Shown: piece by piece, positions 1 through 13,100 of the stretch
Layout of the letters: each line of letters opens with the position of its first letter
Position numbering within the stretch: the first letter of the stretch is position 1
NCBI RefSeq assembly: GCF_932526225.1
Contig: NC_064047.1
Location: 124,001 to 188,000 of the forward strand
Direction of reading: 5' to 3'
DNA: 64,000 nt
DNA from: Nematostella vectensis
Taxonomy: Eukaryota; Cnidaria; Anthozoa; Actiniaria; Edwardsiidae
The notes under the pieces: generated by a model
Seen by the model: the letters and a program-made list of their open reading frames with translations, nothing else
Told to the model about the DNA's origin: nothing
Database searches by the model: none
Program-made: the position numbers and the translations under genes

Positions 1-311
1 GAATTCAGCTAAAAATATCCAAGGGTCATTTCAAGCAACTAGTACAAAAGATGTTTTTTTGCAGTCCTTTATTCAATATATTCAAGGTTATCATGCAATT
101 CTGTTGTTTGACTGCATATATATATATATTTTTTTCTTTCTTTTCATTACAAGTTCTATATGTGTAAGTGGTGACCATAGCTATGATTACTATTATTTAG
201 AATAATTTTTTACCTACTAAAAGAAAACAACTTGACTGCAAAACACTTACTGTAGGGCACTCGATATTAGGCATTACTTTCATGTGGATGTAAGGTTGAA
301 ATGTCAAAACC

Positions 312-436
312 TTCATTAACCCGTGAACTACGCTTTAGCGTATTACACTTTGTTGTGATCTGATTCTATTGTTCTTTTTTGTGTTTTACTAACTATTACC
401 GTTTAACTATCACACTTTGTTTCACGGGTTAATGAA
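312..436. repeat. MITE-like palindromic insert, one per satellite unit (example copy)
   Basis: A 125-bp segment has 16-bp perfect inverted ends, TTCATTAACCCGTGAA and its complement, flanked on each side by AACC (308-311 and 437-440). It also contains the small hairpin TACGC-TTTA-GCGTA. The same block recurs in each satellite unit with minor end changes (for example near 16261, 30174 and 32171). The structure fits a small non-autonomous DNA transposon with a 4-bp target duplication, trapped in the unit before amplification. It could also be a plain hairpin, as the ends contain no recognised family signature. Confidence 0.5.
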
Positions 437-1086
437 AACCACTCTAATTACTTACAGTAATTCTTTTTTTAATATTATTATTTACTTGTATAATTTAGAT
501 GAGCAATACATATTTCTTCTTGGACTTGTAGAGCTCATCTCGTTCCTCATAAATAACAAACAAAATGAAGTTTGTTCTTATTTGGTGCAAAGGAATCTAC
601 ATTAGTTTTCTAATCAGATATTTTTTTTTTTTAACACTCACCTGTTTTTTCAACAGCTCTTACTTGAGTTTGCTTGTCTCAGAAATAGACCTTGCTGAAT
701 AAACAAATATATCTTACAAACTTATTTAATAATAGGTAACAACTGCAATATTGTATGAAGAGAGTGCCCCTCCCTTCCACCTGCTATTGTTGACATTATG
801 CTCAATAAACTGTTACCTCTCGCCTCTCCACCAGTTAAGCATTCTATGTATGCTTCCCTGTACAAAATGCGCCCCTTCAAATAGAACATTAAAGTTCACA
901 TACTTGTTTACTTCCTCAAACTCTTTGCTTTGTGTTTTTTGTCAACTTCCTAGGAACAAATTGAATACATATAATCAATAAATCCAGCAAGCTTATTTTG
1001 CAAACTCACTTTTTTTATTTTTTTTGCGCAAAACCAATCAGGATTAAGGGGGTCAAGCACAAAGAAAGAAAACGAATAAAAAAAAA

Positions 1087-1157
1087 GCCCATTGGCCTGG
1101 GATCGAACCCGGTCTGAAGAACAAAACGGAAACCATACATACGGATTACCCAATCGG
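1087..1157 (-). other. tRNA-like segment with B box and Pol III-type terminator, one per satellite unit (example copy)
   Basis: On the minus strand a 71-nt stretch begins CCGATTGG and ends CCAATGGGC. These ends pair at 7 of 8 positions like an acceptor stem. Near the 3' end lies GGTTCGATCCC, a good match to the tRNA B box and T loop, in a 5-bp stem with one mismatch. A run of eight or more T follows immediately, as at Pol III terminators. The D and anticodon arms are not convincing and I see no good A box, so this is more likely a tRNA-derived pseudogene or SINE head than a working tRNA. Equivalent copies have the B-box complement near 3049, 5043, 7045, 9042, 11039, 12989, 14989, 22846, 32849 and 61569. 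Confidence 0.4.
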
Positions 1158-4100
1158 TATGGCAGCACAAGGCTTTTACTGAAGGCTGTAAAGAACCCGA
1201 AGGCCCCAAGCACCGATATTTCCGAGCGAATATGCTGTACAACACTCTTGCAAGGTTATCCCAACCCGAGCATTAATGGGGAGGACAATAACCAGGATCC
1301 CAGGCCCGTAATACGGTTACGCCACGCACAGCTCGCCGAGATTGTGGATGACAAAAAATAGAGGTCTATTTGGGCGTCTTGGGTCCCTTGGGGACTCGCC
1401 ATGCGCACGAGCGCATCTCTTTCATTGTGTACATGACATCAAATTAGCAAAGAAAAAAGACGCTGTTTTGGTATCATGTGAAAAGCATAAAATAAATAGA
1501 AATAAAGACGTAAGGGGGGAGAATATTGACATATTCATATTAGAATATTGACAAAATCCGCAATATTGTCTACGCTGACTAAGTAAAGCTGTATTTTACT
1601 TTAAAGGGGCAGCAGCATAGTACTGCGCATGTCTGGAGTCAGTGTTTATTGTAGGCTTTTAAGTGTCTACAAACAGTTGAACTTTTTAAAAGCTGTCAAT
1701 ACCTTATTAAATAATATGCAATATTATATTGAAAACTATGTTAATTGACAGTTTGTGGTAATTTTTTTTTGTTTTGTTTAAAGTCTTCCACATGTACCAA
1801 AAGCTCATAAGTCAGTATTAGAATTTCACTGAATTCCATTGTGTCAGGGCTCTAGAGCTATTGCAAATCTCTTAAACATGACACTCCCCCTTTGTTTTAT
1901 TTTTAGTTTTGTTCTATTATTATTATTATTTTCTTTTTTAGAGGGGGAGGGGAATTCAGCTAAAAATAGCCAAGGGTCAATTCAAGCAACTAGTACAAAA
2001 GATGTTTTTTTTGCAGTCCTTTATTCAATATATTCAAGGTTATCATGCAATTCTGTTGTTTGACTGCATATATATATATTTTTTCTTTCTTTTCATTACA
2101 AGTTCTATATGTGTAAGTGGTGACCATAGCTATGATTACTATTATTTAGAATAATTTTTTACCTACTAACAGAAAACAACTTGACTGCAAAACACTTACT
2201 GTAGGGCACTCGAAATTAGGCATTACTTTCATGTGGATGTAAGGTTGAAATGTCAAAACCTTCATTAACCCGTGAACTACGCTTTAGCGTATTACACTTT
2301 GTTGTGATCTGATTCTATTGTTCTTTTTTGTGTTTTACTAACTTTTACTGTTTAACTATCACACTTTGTTTCACGGGTTAATGAAAACCACTCTAATTAC
2401 TTACAGTAATTCTTTTTTTAATATTATTATTTACTTGTATAATTTAGATGAGCAATACATATTTCTTCTTGGCCTTGTAGAGCTCATCTCGTTCCTCGTA
2501 AATAACAAACAAAATGAAGTTTTTTCTTATTTGGTGCAAAGGAATCTACATTAGTTTTCTAATCAGATAATTGTTTTTTTTTTAACACTCACCTGTTTTT
2601 TCAACAGCTCTTACTTGAGTTTGCTTGTCTCAGAAATAGACCTTGCTTAATAAACAAATATATCTTACAAACTTATTTAATAATAGGTAACAACTGCAAT
2701 ATTGTATGAAGAGAGTTCCCCTCCCTTCCACCTGCTATTGTTGACATTATGCTCAATAAACTGTTACCTCTCCCCTCTCCACCAGTTAAGCATTCTATTT
2801 ATGCTTCCCTGTACAAAATGCGCCCCTTCAAATAGAACATTAAAGTTCACATACTTGTTTACTTCCTCAAACTCTTTGCTTTGTGTTTTTTGTTAACTTC
2901 CTAGGAACAAATTGAATACATATAATCAATAAATCCAGCAAGCTTATTTTGCAAACTCACTTTTTTATTATTTTTGCGCAAAACCAATCAGGATTAGGGG
3001 GGTCAAACACAAAGAAAGAAAACGAATAAAAAAAAAGCTTATTGGCCTGGGATCGAACCCGGTCTGAAGAACAAAACGGAAACCATACATTGGGATTACC
3101 CAATCGGTATGGCAGCACAAGGCTTTTACGGAAGGCTGTAAAGAACCCGAAGGCCCCAAGCACCGATATTTCCGAGCGAATATGCTGTACAACACTCTTG
3201 CAAGGTTATCCCAACCCCCGCATTAATGGGGAGGACAACAACCAGGATCCCAGGCCCGTAATACGGTTACGCCACCCACAGCTCGCCGAGATTGTGGATG
3301 ACAAAAAATAGAGGTCTATTTGGGCGTCTTGGGTCCCTTGGGGACTCGCCATGCGCACGGGCGCATCTCTTTTATTGTGTACATGACATCAAATTAGCGA
3401 AGAAAAAAGACGCTGTTTTGGTATTATGTGAAAAGCATAAAATAAATAGAAATAAAGACGTAAGGGGGGAGAATATTGACATATTCATATTAGAATATTG
3501 ACAAAATCCGCAATATTGTCTACGCTGACTAAGTAAAGCTGTATTTTACTTTAAAGGGGCAGCAGCATAGTACTGCGCATGTCTGGAGTCAGTGTTTATT
3601 GTAGGCTTTTAAGTGTCTACAAACAGTTGAACTTTTTAAAAGCTGTCAATACCTTATTAAATAATATGCAATATTATATTGTAAACTATGTTAATTGACA
3701 GTTTGTGGTCATTTTTTTTGTTTTGTTTAAAGTCTCCCACATGTACCAAAAGCTCATAAGTCAGTATTAGAATTTCACTGAAGTTCATTGTGTCAGATCT
3801 CTAGAGCTATTGCAAATCTCTTAAACATGACACTCCCCCTTTAAAGGAAATTAAAAAAAATCAAAATTGTTGGTGGGGGTCTCTGTTGTGTTTGTTTTCT
3901 TTTTAGTTTTGTTCTATTATTATTATTATTTTCTTTTTTAGAGTGGGAGGGGAATTCAGCTAAAAATAGCCAAGGGTCAATTCAAGCAACTAGTACAAAA
4001 GATGTTTTTTTGCAGTCCTTTATTCAATATATTCAAGGTTATCATGCAATTATGTTGTTTGACTGCATATATATATTTTTTTTCTTTTCATTACAAGTTC

Positions 4101-7100
4101 TATATGTGTAAGTGGTGACCATAGCTATGATTACTATTATTTAGAATAATTTTTTACCTACTAACAGAAAACAACTTGACTGCAAAACACTTACTGTAGG
4201 GCACTCGATATTAGGCATTACTTTCATGTGGATGTAAGGTTGAAATGTCAAAACCTTCATTAACCCGTGAACTACGCTTTAGCGTATTACACTTTGTTGT
4301 GATCTGATTCTATTGTTCTTTTTTGTGTTTTACTAACTATTACTGTTTAACTATCACACTTTGTTTCACGGGTTAATGAAAACCACTCTAATTACTTACA
4401 GTAATTCTTTTTTTAATATTATTATTTACTTGTATAATTTAGATGAGCAATACATATTTCTTCTTGGCCTTGTAGAGCTCATCTCGTTCCTCGTAAATAA
4501 CAAACAAAATGAAGTTTGTTCTTATTTGGTGCAAAGGAATCTACATTAGTTTTCTAATCAGATAATTGTTTTTTTTTAACACTCACCTGTTTTTTCAACA
4601 GCTCTTACTTGAGTTTGCTTGTCTCAGAAATAGACCTTGCTTAATAAACAAATATATCTTACAAACTTATTTAATAATAGGTAACAACTGCAATATTGTA
4701 TGAAGAGAGTGCCCCCCCCTTCCACCTGCTATTGTTGACATTATGCTCAATAAACTGTTACCTCTCCCCTCTCCACCAGTTAAGCATTCTATTTATGCTT
4801 CCCTGTACAAAATGCGCCCCTTCAAATAGAACATTAAAGTTCACATACTTGTTTACTTCCTCAAACTCTTTGCTTTGTGTTTTTTGTTAACTTCCTAGGA
4901 ACAAATTGAATACATATAATCAATAAATCCAGCAAGCTTATTTTGCAAACTCACTTTTTTTTATTATTTTTGTGCAAAACCAATCAGGATTAGGGGGGTC
5001 AAGCACAAAGAAAGAAAACGAATAAATAAAGCCCATTGGCCTGGGATCGAACCCGGTCTGAAGAACAAAACGGAAACCATACATAGTGATTACCCAATCG
5101 GTATGGCAGCACAAGGCTTTTACGGAAGGCTGTAAAGAACCCGAAGGCCCCAAGCACCGATATTTCCGAGCGAATATGCTGTACAACACTCTTGCAAGGT
5201 TATCCCAACCCATTGCATTAATGGGGAGGACAACAACCAGGATCCCAGGCCCGTAATACGGTTACGCCACCCACAGCTCGCCGAGATTGTGGATGACAAA
5301 AAATAGAGGTCTATTTGGGCGTCTTGGGTCCCTTGGGGACTCGCCATGCGCACGGGCGCATCTCTTTTATTGTGTACATGACATCAAATTAGCGAAGAAA
5401 AAAGACGCTGTTTTGGTATCATGTGAAAAGCATAAAATAAATAGAAATAAAGACGTAAGGGGGGAGAATATTGACATATTCATATTAGAATATTGACAAA
5501 ATCCGCAATATTGTCTACGCTGACTAAGTAAAGCTGTATTTTACTTTAAAGGGGCAGCAGCATAGTACTGCGCATGTCTGGAGTCAGTGTTTATTGTAGG
5601 CTTTTAAGTGTCTACAAACAGTTGAACTTTTTAAAAGCTGTCAATACCTTATTAAATAATATGCAATATTATATTGAAAACTATGTTAATTGACAGTTTG
5701 TGGTCATTTTTTTTGTTTTGTTTAAAGTCTCCCACATGTACCAAAAGCTCATAAGTCAGTATTAGAATTTCACTGAAGTTCATTGTGTCAGGGCTCTAGA
5801 GCTATTGCAAATCTCTTAAACATGACACTCCCCCTTTAAAGGAAATTAAAAAAAATCAAAATTGTTGGTGGGGGTCTCTGTTGTGTTTGTTTTCTTTTTA
5901 GTTTTGTTCTATTATTATTATTATTTTCTTTTTTAGAGTGGGAGGGGAATTCAGCTAAAAATAGCCAAGGGTCAATTCAAGCAACTAGTACAAAAGATGT
6001 TTTTTTGCAGTCCTTTATTCAATATATTCAAGGTTATCATGCAATTATGTTGTTTGACTGCATATATATATTTTTTTTCTTTCTTTTTATTACAAGTTTT
6101 ATATGTGTAAGTGGTGACCATAGCTATGATTACTATTATTTAGAATAATTTTTTACCTACTAACAGAAAACAACTTGACTGCAAAACACTTACTGTAGGG
6201 CACTCGATATTAGGCATTACTTTCATGTGGATGTAAGGTTGAAATGTCAAAACCTTCATTAACCCGTGAACTACGCTTTAGCGTATTACACTTTGTTGTG
6301 ATCTGATTCTATTGTTCTTTTTTGTGTTTTACTAACTATTACTGTTTAACTATCACACTTTGTTTCACGGGTTAATGAAAACCACTCTAATTACTTACAG
6401 TAATTCTTTTTTTAATATTATTATTTACTTGTATAATTTAGATGAGCAATACATATTTCTTCTTGGCCTTGTAGAGCTCATCTCGTTCCTCGTAAATAAC
6501 AAACAAAATGAAGTTTGTTCTTATTTGGTGCAAAGGAATCTACTTTAGTTTTCTAATCAGATAATTGTTTTTTTTTTTAACACTCACCTGTTTTTTCAAC
6601 AGCTCTTACTTGAGTTTGCTTGTCTCAGAAATAGACCTTGCTTAATAAACAAATATATCTTACAAACTTATTTAATAATAGGTAACAACTGCAATATTGT
6701 ATGAAGAGAGTGCCCCTCCCTTCCACCTGCTATTGTTGACATTATGCTCAATAAACTGTTACCTCTCCCCTCTCCACCAGTTAAGCATTCTATTTATGCT
6801 TCCCTGTACAAAATGCGCCCCTTCAAATAGAACATTAAAGTTCACATACTTGTTTACTTCCTCAAACTCTTTGCTTTGTGTTTTTTGTTAACTTCCTAGG
6901 AACAAATTGAATACATATAATCAATAAATCCAGCAAGCTTATTTTGCAAACTCACTTTTTTTTATTATTTTTGTGCAAAACCAATCAGGATTAGGGGGGT
7001 CAAGCACAAAGAAAGAAAACGAATAAAAAAAAGCCCATTGGCCTGGGATCGAACCCGGTCTGAAGAACAAAACGGAAACCATACATAAGGATTACCCAAT

Positions 7101-10100
7101 CGGTATGGCAGCACAAGGCTTTTACGGAAGGCTGTAAAGAACCCGAAGGCCCGAAGCACCGATATTTCCGAGCGAATATGCTGTACAACACTCTTGCAAG
7201 GTTATCCCAACCCGCGCATTAATGGGGAGGACAACAACCAGGATCCCAGGCCCGTAATACGGTTACGCCACGCACAGCTCGCCGAGATTGTGGATGACAA
7301 AAAATACAGGTCTATTTGGGCGTCTTGGGTCCCTTGGGGACTCGCCATGCGCACGGGCGCATCTCTTTTATTGTGTACATGACATCAAATTAGCGAAGAA
7401 AAAAGACGCTGTTTTGGTATCATGTGAAAAGCATAAAATAAATAGAAATAAAGACGTAAGGGGGGAGAATATTGACATATTCATATTAGAATATTGACAA
7501 AATCCGCAATATTGTCTACTCTGACTAAGTAAAGCTGTATTTTACTTTAAAGGGGCAGCAGCATAGTACTGCGCATGTCTGGAGTCAGTGTTTATTGTAG
7601 GCTTTTAAGTGTCTACAAACAGTTGAACTTTTTAAAAGCTGTCAATACCTTATTAAATAATATGCAATATTATATTGAAAACTATGTTAATTGACAGTTT
7701 GTGGTCATTTTTTTTGTTTTGTTTAAAGTCTCCCACATGTACCAAAAGCTCATAAGTCAGTATTAGAATTTCACTGAAGTTCATTGTGTCAAGGCTCTAG
7801 AGCTATTGCAAATCTCTTAAACATGACACTCCCCTTTTAAAGGAAAGTAAAAAAAAAATCAAAATTGTTGGTGGGGTCTCTGTTGTGTTTGTTTTCTTTT
7901 TAGTTTTGTTCTATTATTATTATTATTTTCTTTTTTAGAGGGGGAGGGGAATTCAGCTAAAAATAGCCAAGGGTCAATTCAAGCAACTAGTACAAAAGAT
8001 GTTTTTTTGCAGTCCTTTATTCAATATATTCAAGGTTATCATGCAATTCTGTTGTTTGACTGCATATATATAATTTTTTTCTTTCTTTTCATTACAAGTT
8101 CTATATGTGTAAGTGGTGACCATAGCTATGATTACTATTATTTAGAATAATTTTTACCTACTAAAAGAAAACAACTTGACTGCAAAACACTTACTGTAGG
8201 TCACTCGATATTAGGCATTACTCTCATGTGGATGTAAGGTTGAAATGTCAAAACCTTCATTAACCCGTGAACTACGCTTTAGCGTATTACACTTTGTTGT
8301 GATCTGATTCTATTGTTCTTTTTTGTGTTTTACTAACTATTACCGTTTAACTATCACACTTTGTTTCACGGGTTAATGAAAACCACTCTAATTACTTACA
8401 GTAATTCTTTTTTTAATATTATTATTTACTTGTATAATTTAGATGAGCAATACATATTTCTTCTTGGACTTGTAGAGCCCATCTCGTTCCTCATAAATAA
8501 CAAACAAAATGAAGTTTGTTCTTATTTGGTGCAAAGGAATCTACATTAGTTTTCTAATCAGATATTTTTTTTTTTAACACTCACCTGTTTTTTCAACAGC
8601 TCTTACTTGAGTTTGCTTGTCTCAGAAATAGACCTTGCTTAATAAACAAATATATCTTACAAACTTATTTAATAATAGGTAACAACTGCAATATTGTATG
8701 AAGAGAGTGCCCCTCCCTTCCACCTGCTATTGTTGACATTATGCTCAATAAACTGTTACCTCTCCCCTCTCCACCAGTTAAGCATTCTATTTATGCTTCC
8801 CTGTACAAAATGCGCCCCTTCAAATAGAACATTAAAGTTCACATACTTGTTTACTTCCTCAAACTCTTTGCTTTGTGTTTTTTGTTAACTTCCTAGGAAC
8901 AAATTGAATACATATAATCAATAAATCCAGCAAGCTTATTTTGCAAACTCACTTTTTTTTATTATTTTTGTGCAAAACCAATCAGGATTAGGGGGGTCAA
9001 GCACAAAGAAAGAAAACGAATAAAAAAAAGCCCATTGGCCTGGGATCGAACCCGGTCTGAAGAACAAAACGGAAACCATACATAGGGATTACCCAATCGG
9101 TATGGCAGCACAAGGCTTTTACGGAAGGCTGTAAAGAACCCGAAGGCCCGAAGCACCGATATTTCCGAGCGAATATGCTGTACAACACTCTTGCAAGGTT
9201 ATCCCAACACGCGCATTAATGGGGAGGACAACAACCAGGATCCCAGGCCCGTAATACGGTTACGCCACGCACAGCTCGCCGAGATTGTGGATGACAAAAA
9301 ATAGAGGTCTATTTGGGCGTCTTGGGTCCCTTGGGGACTCGCCATGCGCACGGGCGCATCTCTTTTATTGTGTACATGACATCAAATTAGCGAAGAAAAA
9401 AGACGCTGTTTTGGTATCATGTGAAAAGCATAAAATAAATAGAAATAAAGACGTAAGGGGGGAGAATATTGACATATTCATATTAGAATATTGTCAAAAT
9501 CCGCAATATTGTCTACGCTGACTAAGTAAAGCTGTATTTTACTTTAAAGGGGCAGCAGCATAGTACTGCGCATGTCTGGAGTCAGTGTTTATTGTAGGCT
9601 TTTAAGTGTCTACAAACAGTTGAACTTTTTAAAAGCTGTCAATACCTTATTAAATAATATGCAATATTATATTGAAAACTATGTTAATTGACAGTTTGTG
9701 GTCATTTTTTTTGTTTTGTTTAAAGTCTCCCACATGTACCAAAAGCTCATAAGTCAGTATTAGAATTTCACTGAAGTTCATTGTGTCAAGGCTCTAGAGC
9801 TATTGCAAATCTCTTAAACATGACACTCCCCTTTTAAAGGAAAGTAAAAAAAAATCAAAATTGTTGGTGGGGTCTCTGTTGTGTTTGTTTTCTTTTTAGT
9901 TTTGTTCTATTATTATTATTATTTTCTTTTTTAGAGGGGGAGGGGAATTCAGCTAAAAATAGCCAAGGGTCAATTCAAGCAACTAGTACAAAAGATGTTT
10001 TTTTGCAGTCCTTTATTCAATATATTCAAGGTTATCATGCAATTCTGTTGTTTGACTGCATATATATATTTTTTTTCTTTCTTTTCATTACAAGTTCTAT

Positions 10101-13100
10101 ATGTGTAAGTGGTGACCATAGCTATGATTACTATTATTTAGAATAATTTTTTACCTACTAAAAGAAAACAACTTGACTGCAAAACACTTACTGTAGGTCA
10201 CTCGATATTAGGCATTACTCTCATGTGGATGTAAGGTTGAAATGTCAAAACCTTCATTAACCCGTGAACTACGCTTTAGCGTATTACACTTTGTTGTGAT
10301 CTGATTCTATTGTTCTTTTTTGTGTTTTACTAACTATTACCGTTTAACTATCACACTTTGTTTCACGGGTTAATGAAAACCACTCTAATTACTTACAGTA
10401 ATTCTTTTTTTAATATTATTATTTACTTGTATAATTTAGATGAGCAATACATATTTCTTCTTGGACTTGTAGAGCCCATCTCGTTCCTCATAAATAACAA
10501 ACAAAATGAAGTTTGTTCTTATTTGGTGCAAAGGAATCTACATTAGTTTTCTAATCAGATATTTTTTTTTTTAACACTCACCTGTTTTTTCAACAGCTCT
10601 TACTTGAGTTTGCTTGTCTCAGAAATAGACCTTGCTTAATAAACAAATATATCTTACAAACTTATTTAATAATAGGTAACAACTGCAATATTGTATGAAG
10701 AGAGTGCCCCTCCCTTCCACCTGCTATTGTTGACATTATGCTCAATAAACTGTTACCTCTCCCCTCTCCACCAGTTAAGCATTCTATGTATGCTTCCCTG
10801 TACAAAATGCGCCCCTTCAAATAGAACATTAAAGTTCAAATACTTGTTTACTTCCTCAAACTCTTTGCTTTGTGTTTTTTGTCAACTTCCTAGGAACAAA
10901 TTGAATACATATAATCAATAAATCCAGCAAGCTTATTTTGCAAACTCACTTTTTTTATTATTTTTGCGCAAAACCAATCAGGATTAAGGGGGTCAAGCAC
11001 AAAGAAAGAAAACGAATAAAAAAAAAGCCCATTGGCCTGGGATCGAACCCGGTCTGAAGAACAAAACGGAAACCATACATACGGATTACCCAATCGGTAT
11101 GGCAGCACAAGGCTTTTACTGAAGGCTGTAAAGAACCCGAAGGCCCCAAGCACCGATATTTCCGAGCGAATATGCTGTACAACACTCTTGCAAGGTTATT
11201 CCAACCCGAGCATTAATGGAGAGAACAATAACCAGGATCCCAGGCCCGTAATACGGTTACGCCACGCACAGCTCGCCGAGATTGTGGATGACAAAAAATA
11301 CAGGTCTATTTGGGCGTCTTGGGTCCCTTGGGGACTCGCCATTCGCACGAGCGCATCTCTTTTATTGTGTACATGACATCAAATTAGCGAAGAAAAAAGA
11401 CGCTGTTTTGGTATCATGTGAAAAGCATAAAATAAATAGAAATAAAGACGTAAGGGGGGAGAATATTGACATATTCATATTAGATTATTGACAAAATCCG
11501 CAATATTGTCTACGCTGACTAAGTAAAGCTGTATTTTACTTTAAAGGGGCAGCAGCATAGTACTGCGCATGTCTGGAGTCAGTGTTTATTGTAGGCTTTT
11601 AAGTGTCTACAAACAGTTGAACTTTTTAAAAGCTGTCAATACCTTATTAAATAATATGCAATACTATATTGAAAACTATGTTAATTGACAGTTTGTGGTA
11701 ATTTTTTTTTGTTTTGTTTAAAGTCTTCCACATGTACCAAAAGCTCATAAGTCAGTATTAGAATTTCACTGAATTCCATTGTGTCAGGGCTCTAGAGCTA
11801 TTGCAAATCTCTTAAACATGACACTCCCCCTTTGTTTTATTTTTAGTTTTGTTCTATTATTATTCTTATTTTCTTTTTTAGAGGGGGAGGGGAATTCAGC
11901 TAAAAAAAGCCAAGGGTCAATTCAAGCAACTAGTACAAAAGATGTTTTTTTGCAGTCCTTTATTCAATATATTCAAGGTTATCATGCAATTCTGTTGTTT
12001 GACTGCATATATATATATTTTTTCTTTCTTTTCATTACAAGTTCTATATGTGTAAGTGGTGACCATAGCTATGATTACTATAATTTAGAATAATTTTTTA
12101 CCTACTAACAGAAAACAACTTGACTGCAAAACACTTACTGTAGGGCACTCGATATTAGGCATTACTTTCATGTGGATGTAAGGTTGAAATGTCAAAACCT
12201 TCATTAACCCGTGAACTACGCTTTAGCGTATTACACTTTGTTGTGATCTGATTCTATTGTTCTTTTTTGTGTTTTACTAACTATTACTGTTTAACTATCA
12301 CACTTTGTTTCACGGGTTAATGAAAACCACTCTAATTACTTACAGTAATTCTTTTTTTAATATTATTATTTACTTGTATAATTTAGATGAGCAATACATA
12401 TTTCTTCTTGGCCTTGTAGAGCTCATCTCGTTCCTCGTAAATAACAAACAAAATGAAGTTTGTTCTTATTTGGTGCAAAGGAATCTACATTAGTTTTCTA
12501 ATCAGATAATTGTTTTTTTTTTAACACTCACCTGTTTTTTCAACAGCTCTTACTTGAGTTTGCTTGTCTCAGAAATAGACCTTGCTTAATAAACAAATAT
12601 ATCTTACAAACTTATTTAATAATAGGTAACAACTGCAATATTGTATGAAGAGAGTGCCCCTCCCTTCCACCTGCTATTGTTGACATTATGCTCAATAAAC
12701 TGTTACCTCTCCCCTCTCCACCAGTTAAGCATTCTATGTATGCTTCCCTGTACAAAATGCGCCCCTTCAAATAGAACATTAAAGTTCACATACTTGTTTA
12801 CTTCCTCAAACTCTTTGCTTTGTGTTTTTTGTTAACTTCCTAGGAACAAATTGAATACATATAATCAATAAATCCAGCAAGCTTATTTTGCAAACTCACT
12901 TTTTTTATTATTTTTGCGCAAAACCAATCAGGATTAGGGGGGTCAAACACAAAGAAAGAAAACGAATAAAAAAAAAGCCCATTGGCCTGGGATCGAACCC
13001 GGTCTGAAGAACAAAACGGAAACCATACATAGGGATTACCCAATCGGTATGGCAGCACAAGGCTTTTACGGAAGGCTGTAAAGAACCCGAAGGCCCCAAG

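Noticed and set aside
1092-1361. 89-codon plus-strand frame and similar 62-, 64-, 69-, 76- and 87-codon frames recurring in each satellite unit as possible genes
   Set aside because: They recur because the units are copies. Several are shortened, extended or lost in other units by indels, they overlap on both strands, and none resembles a known protein.
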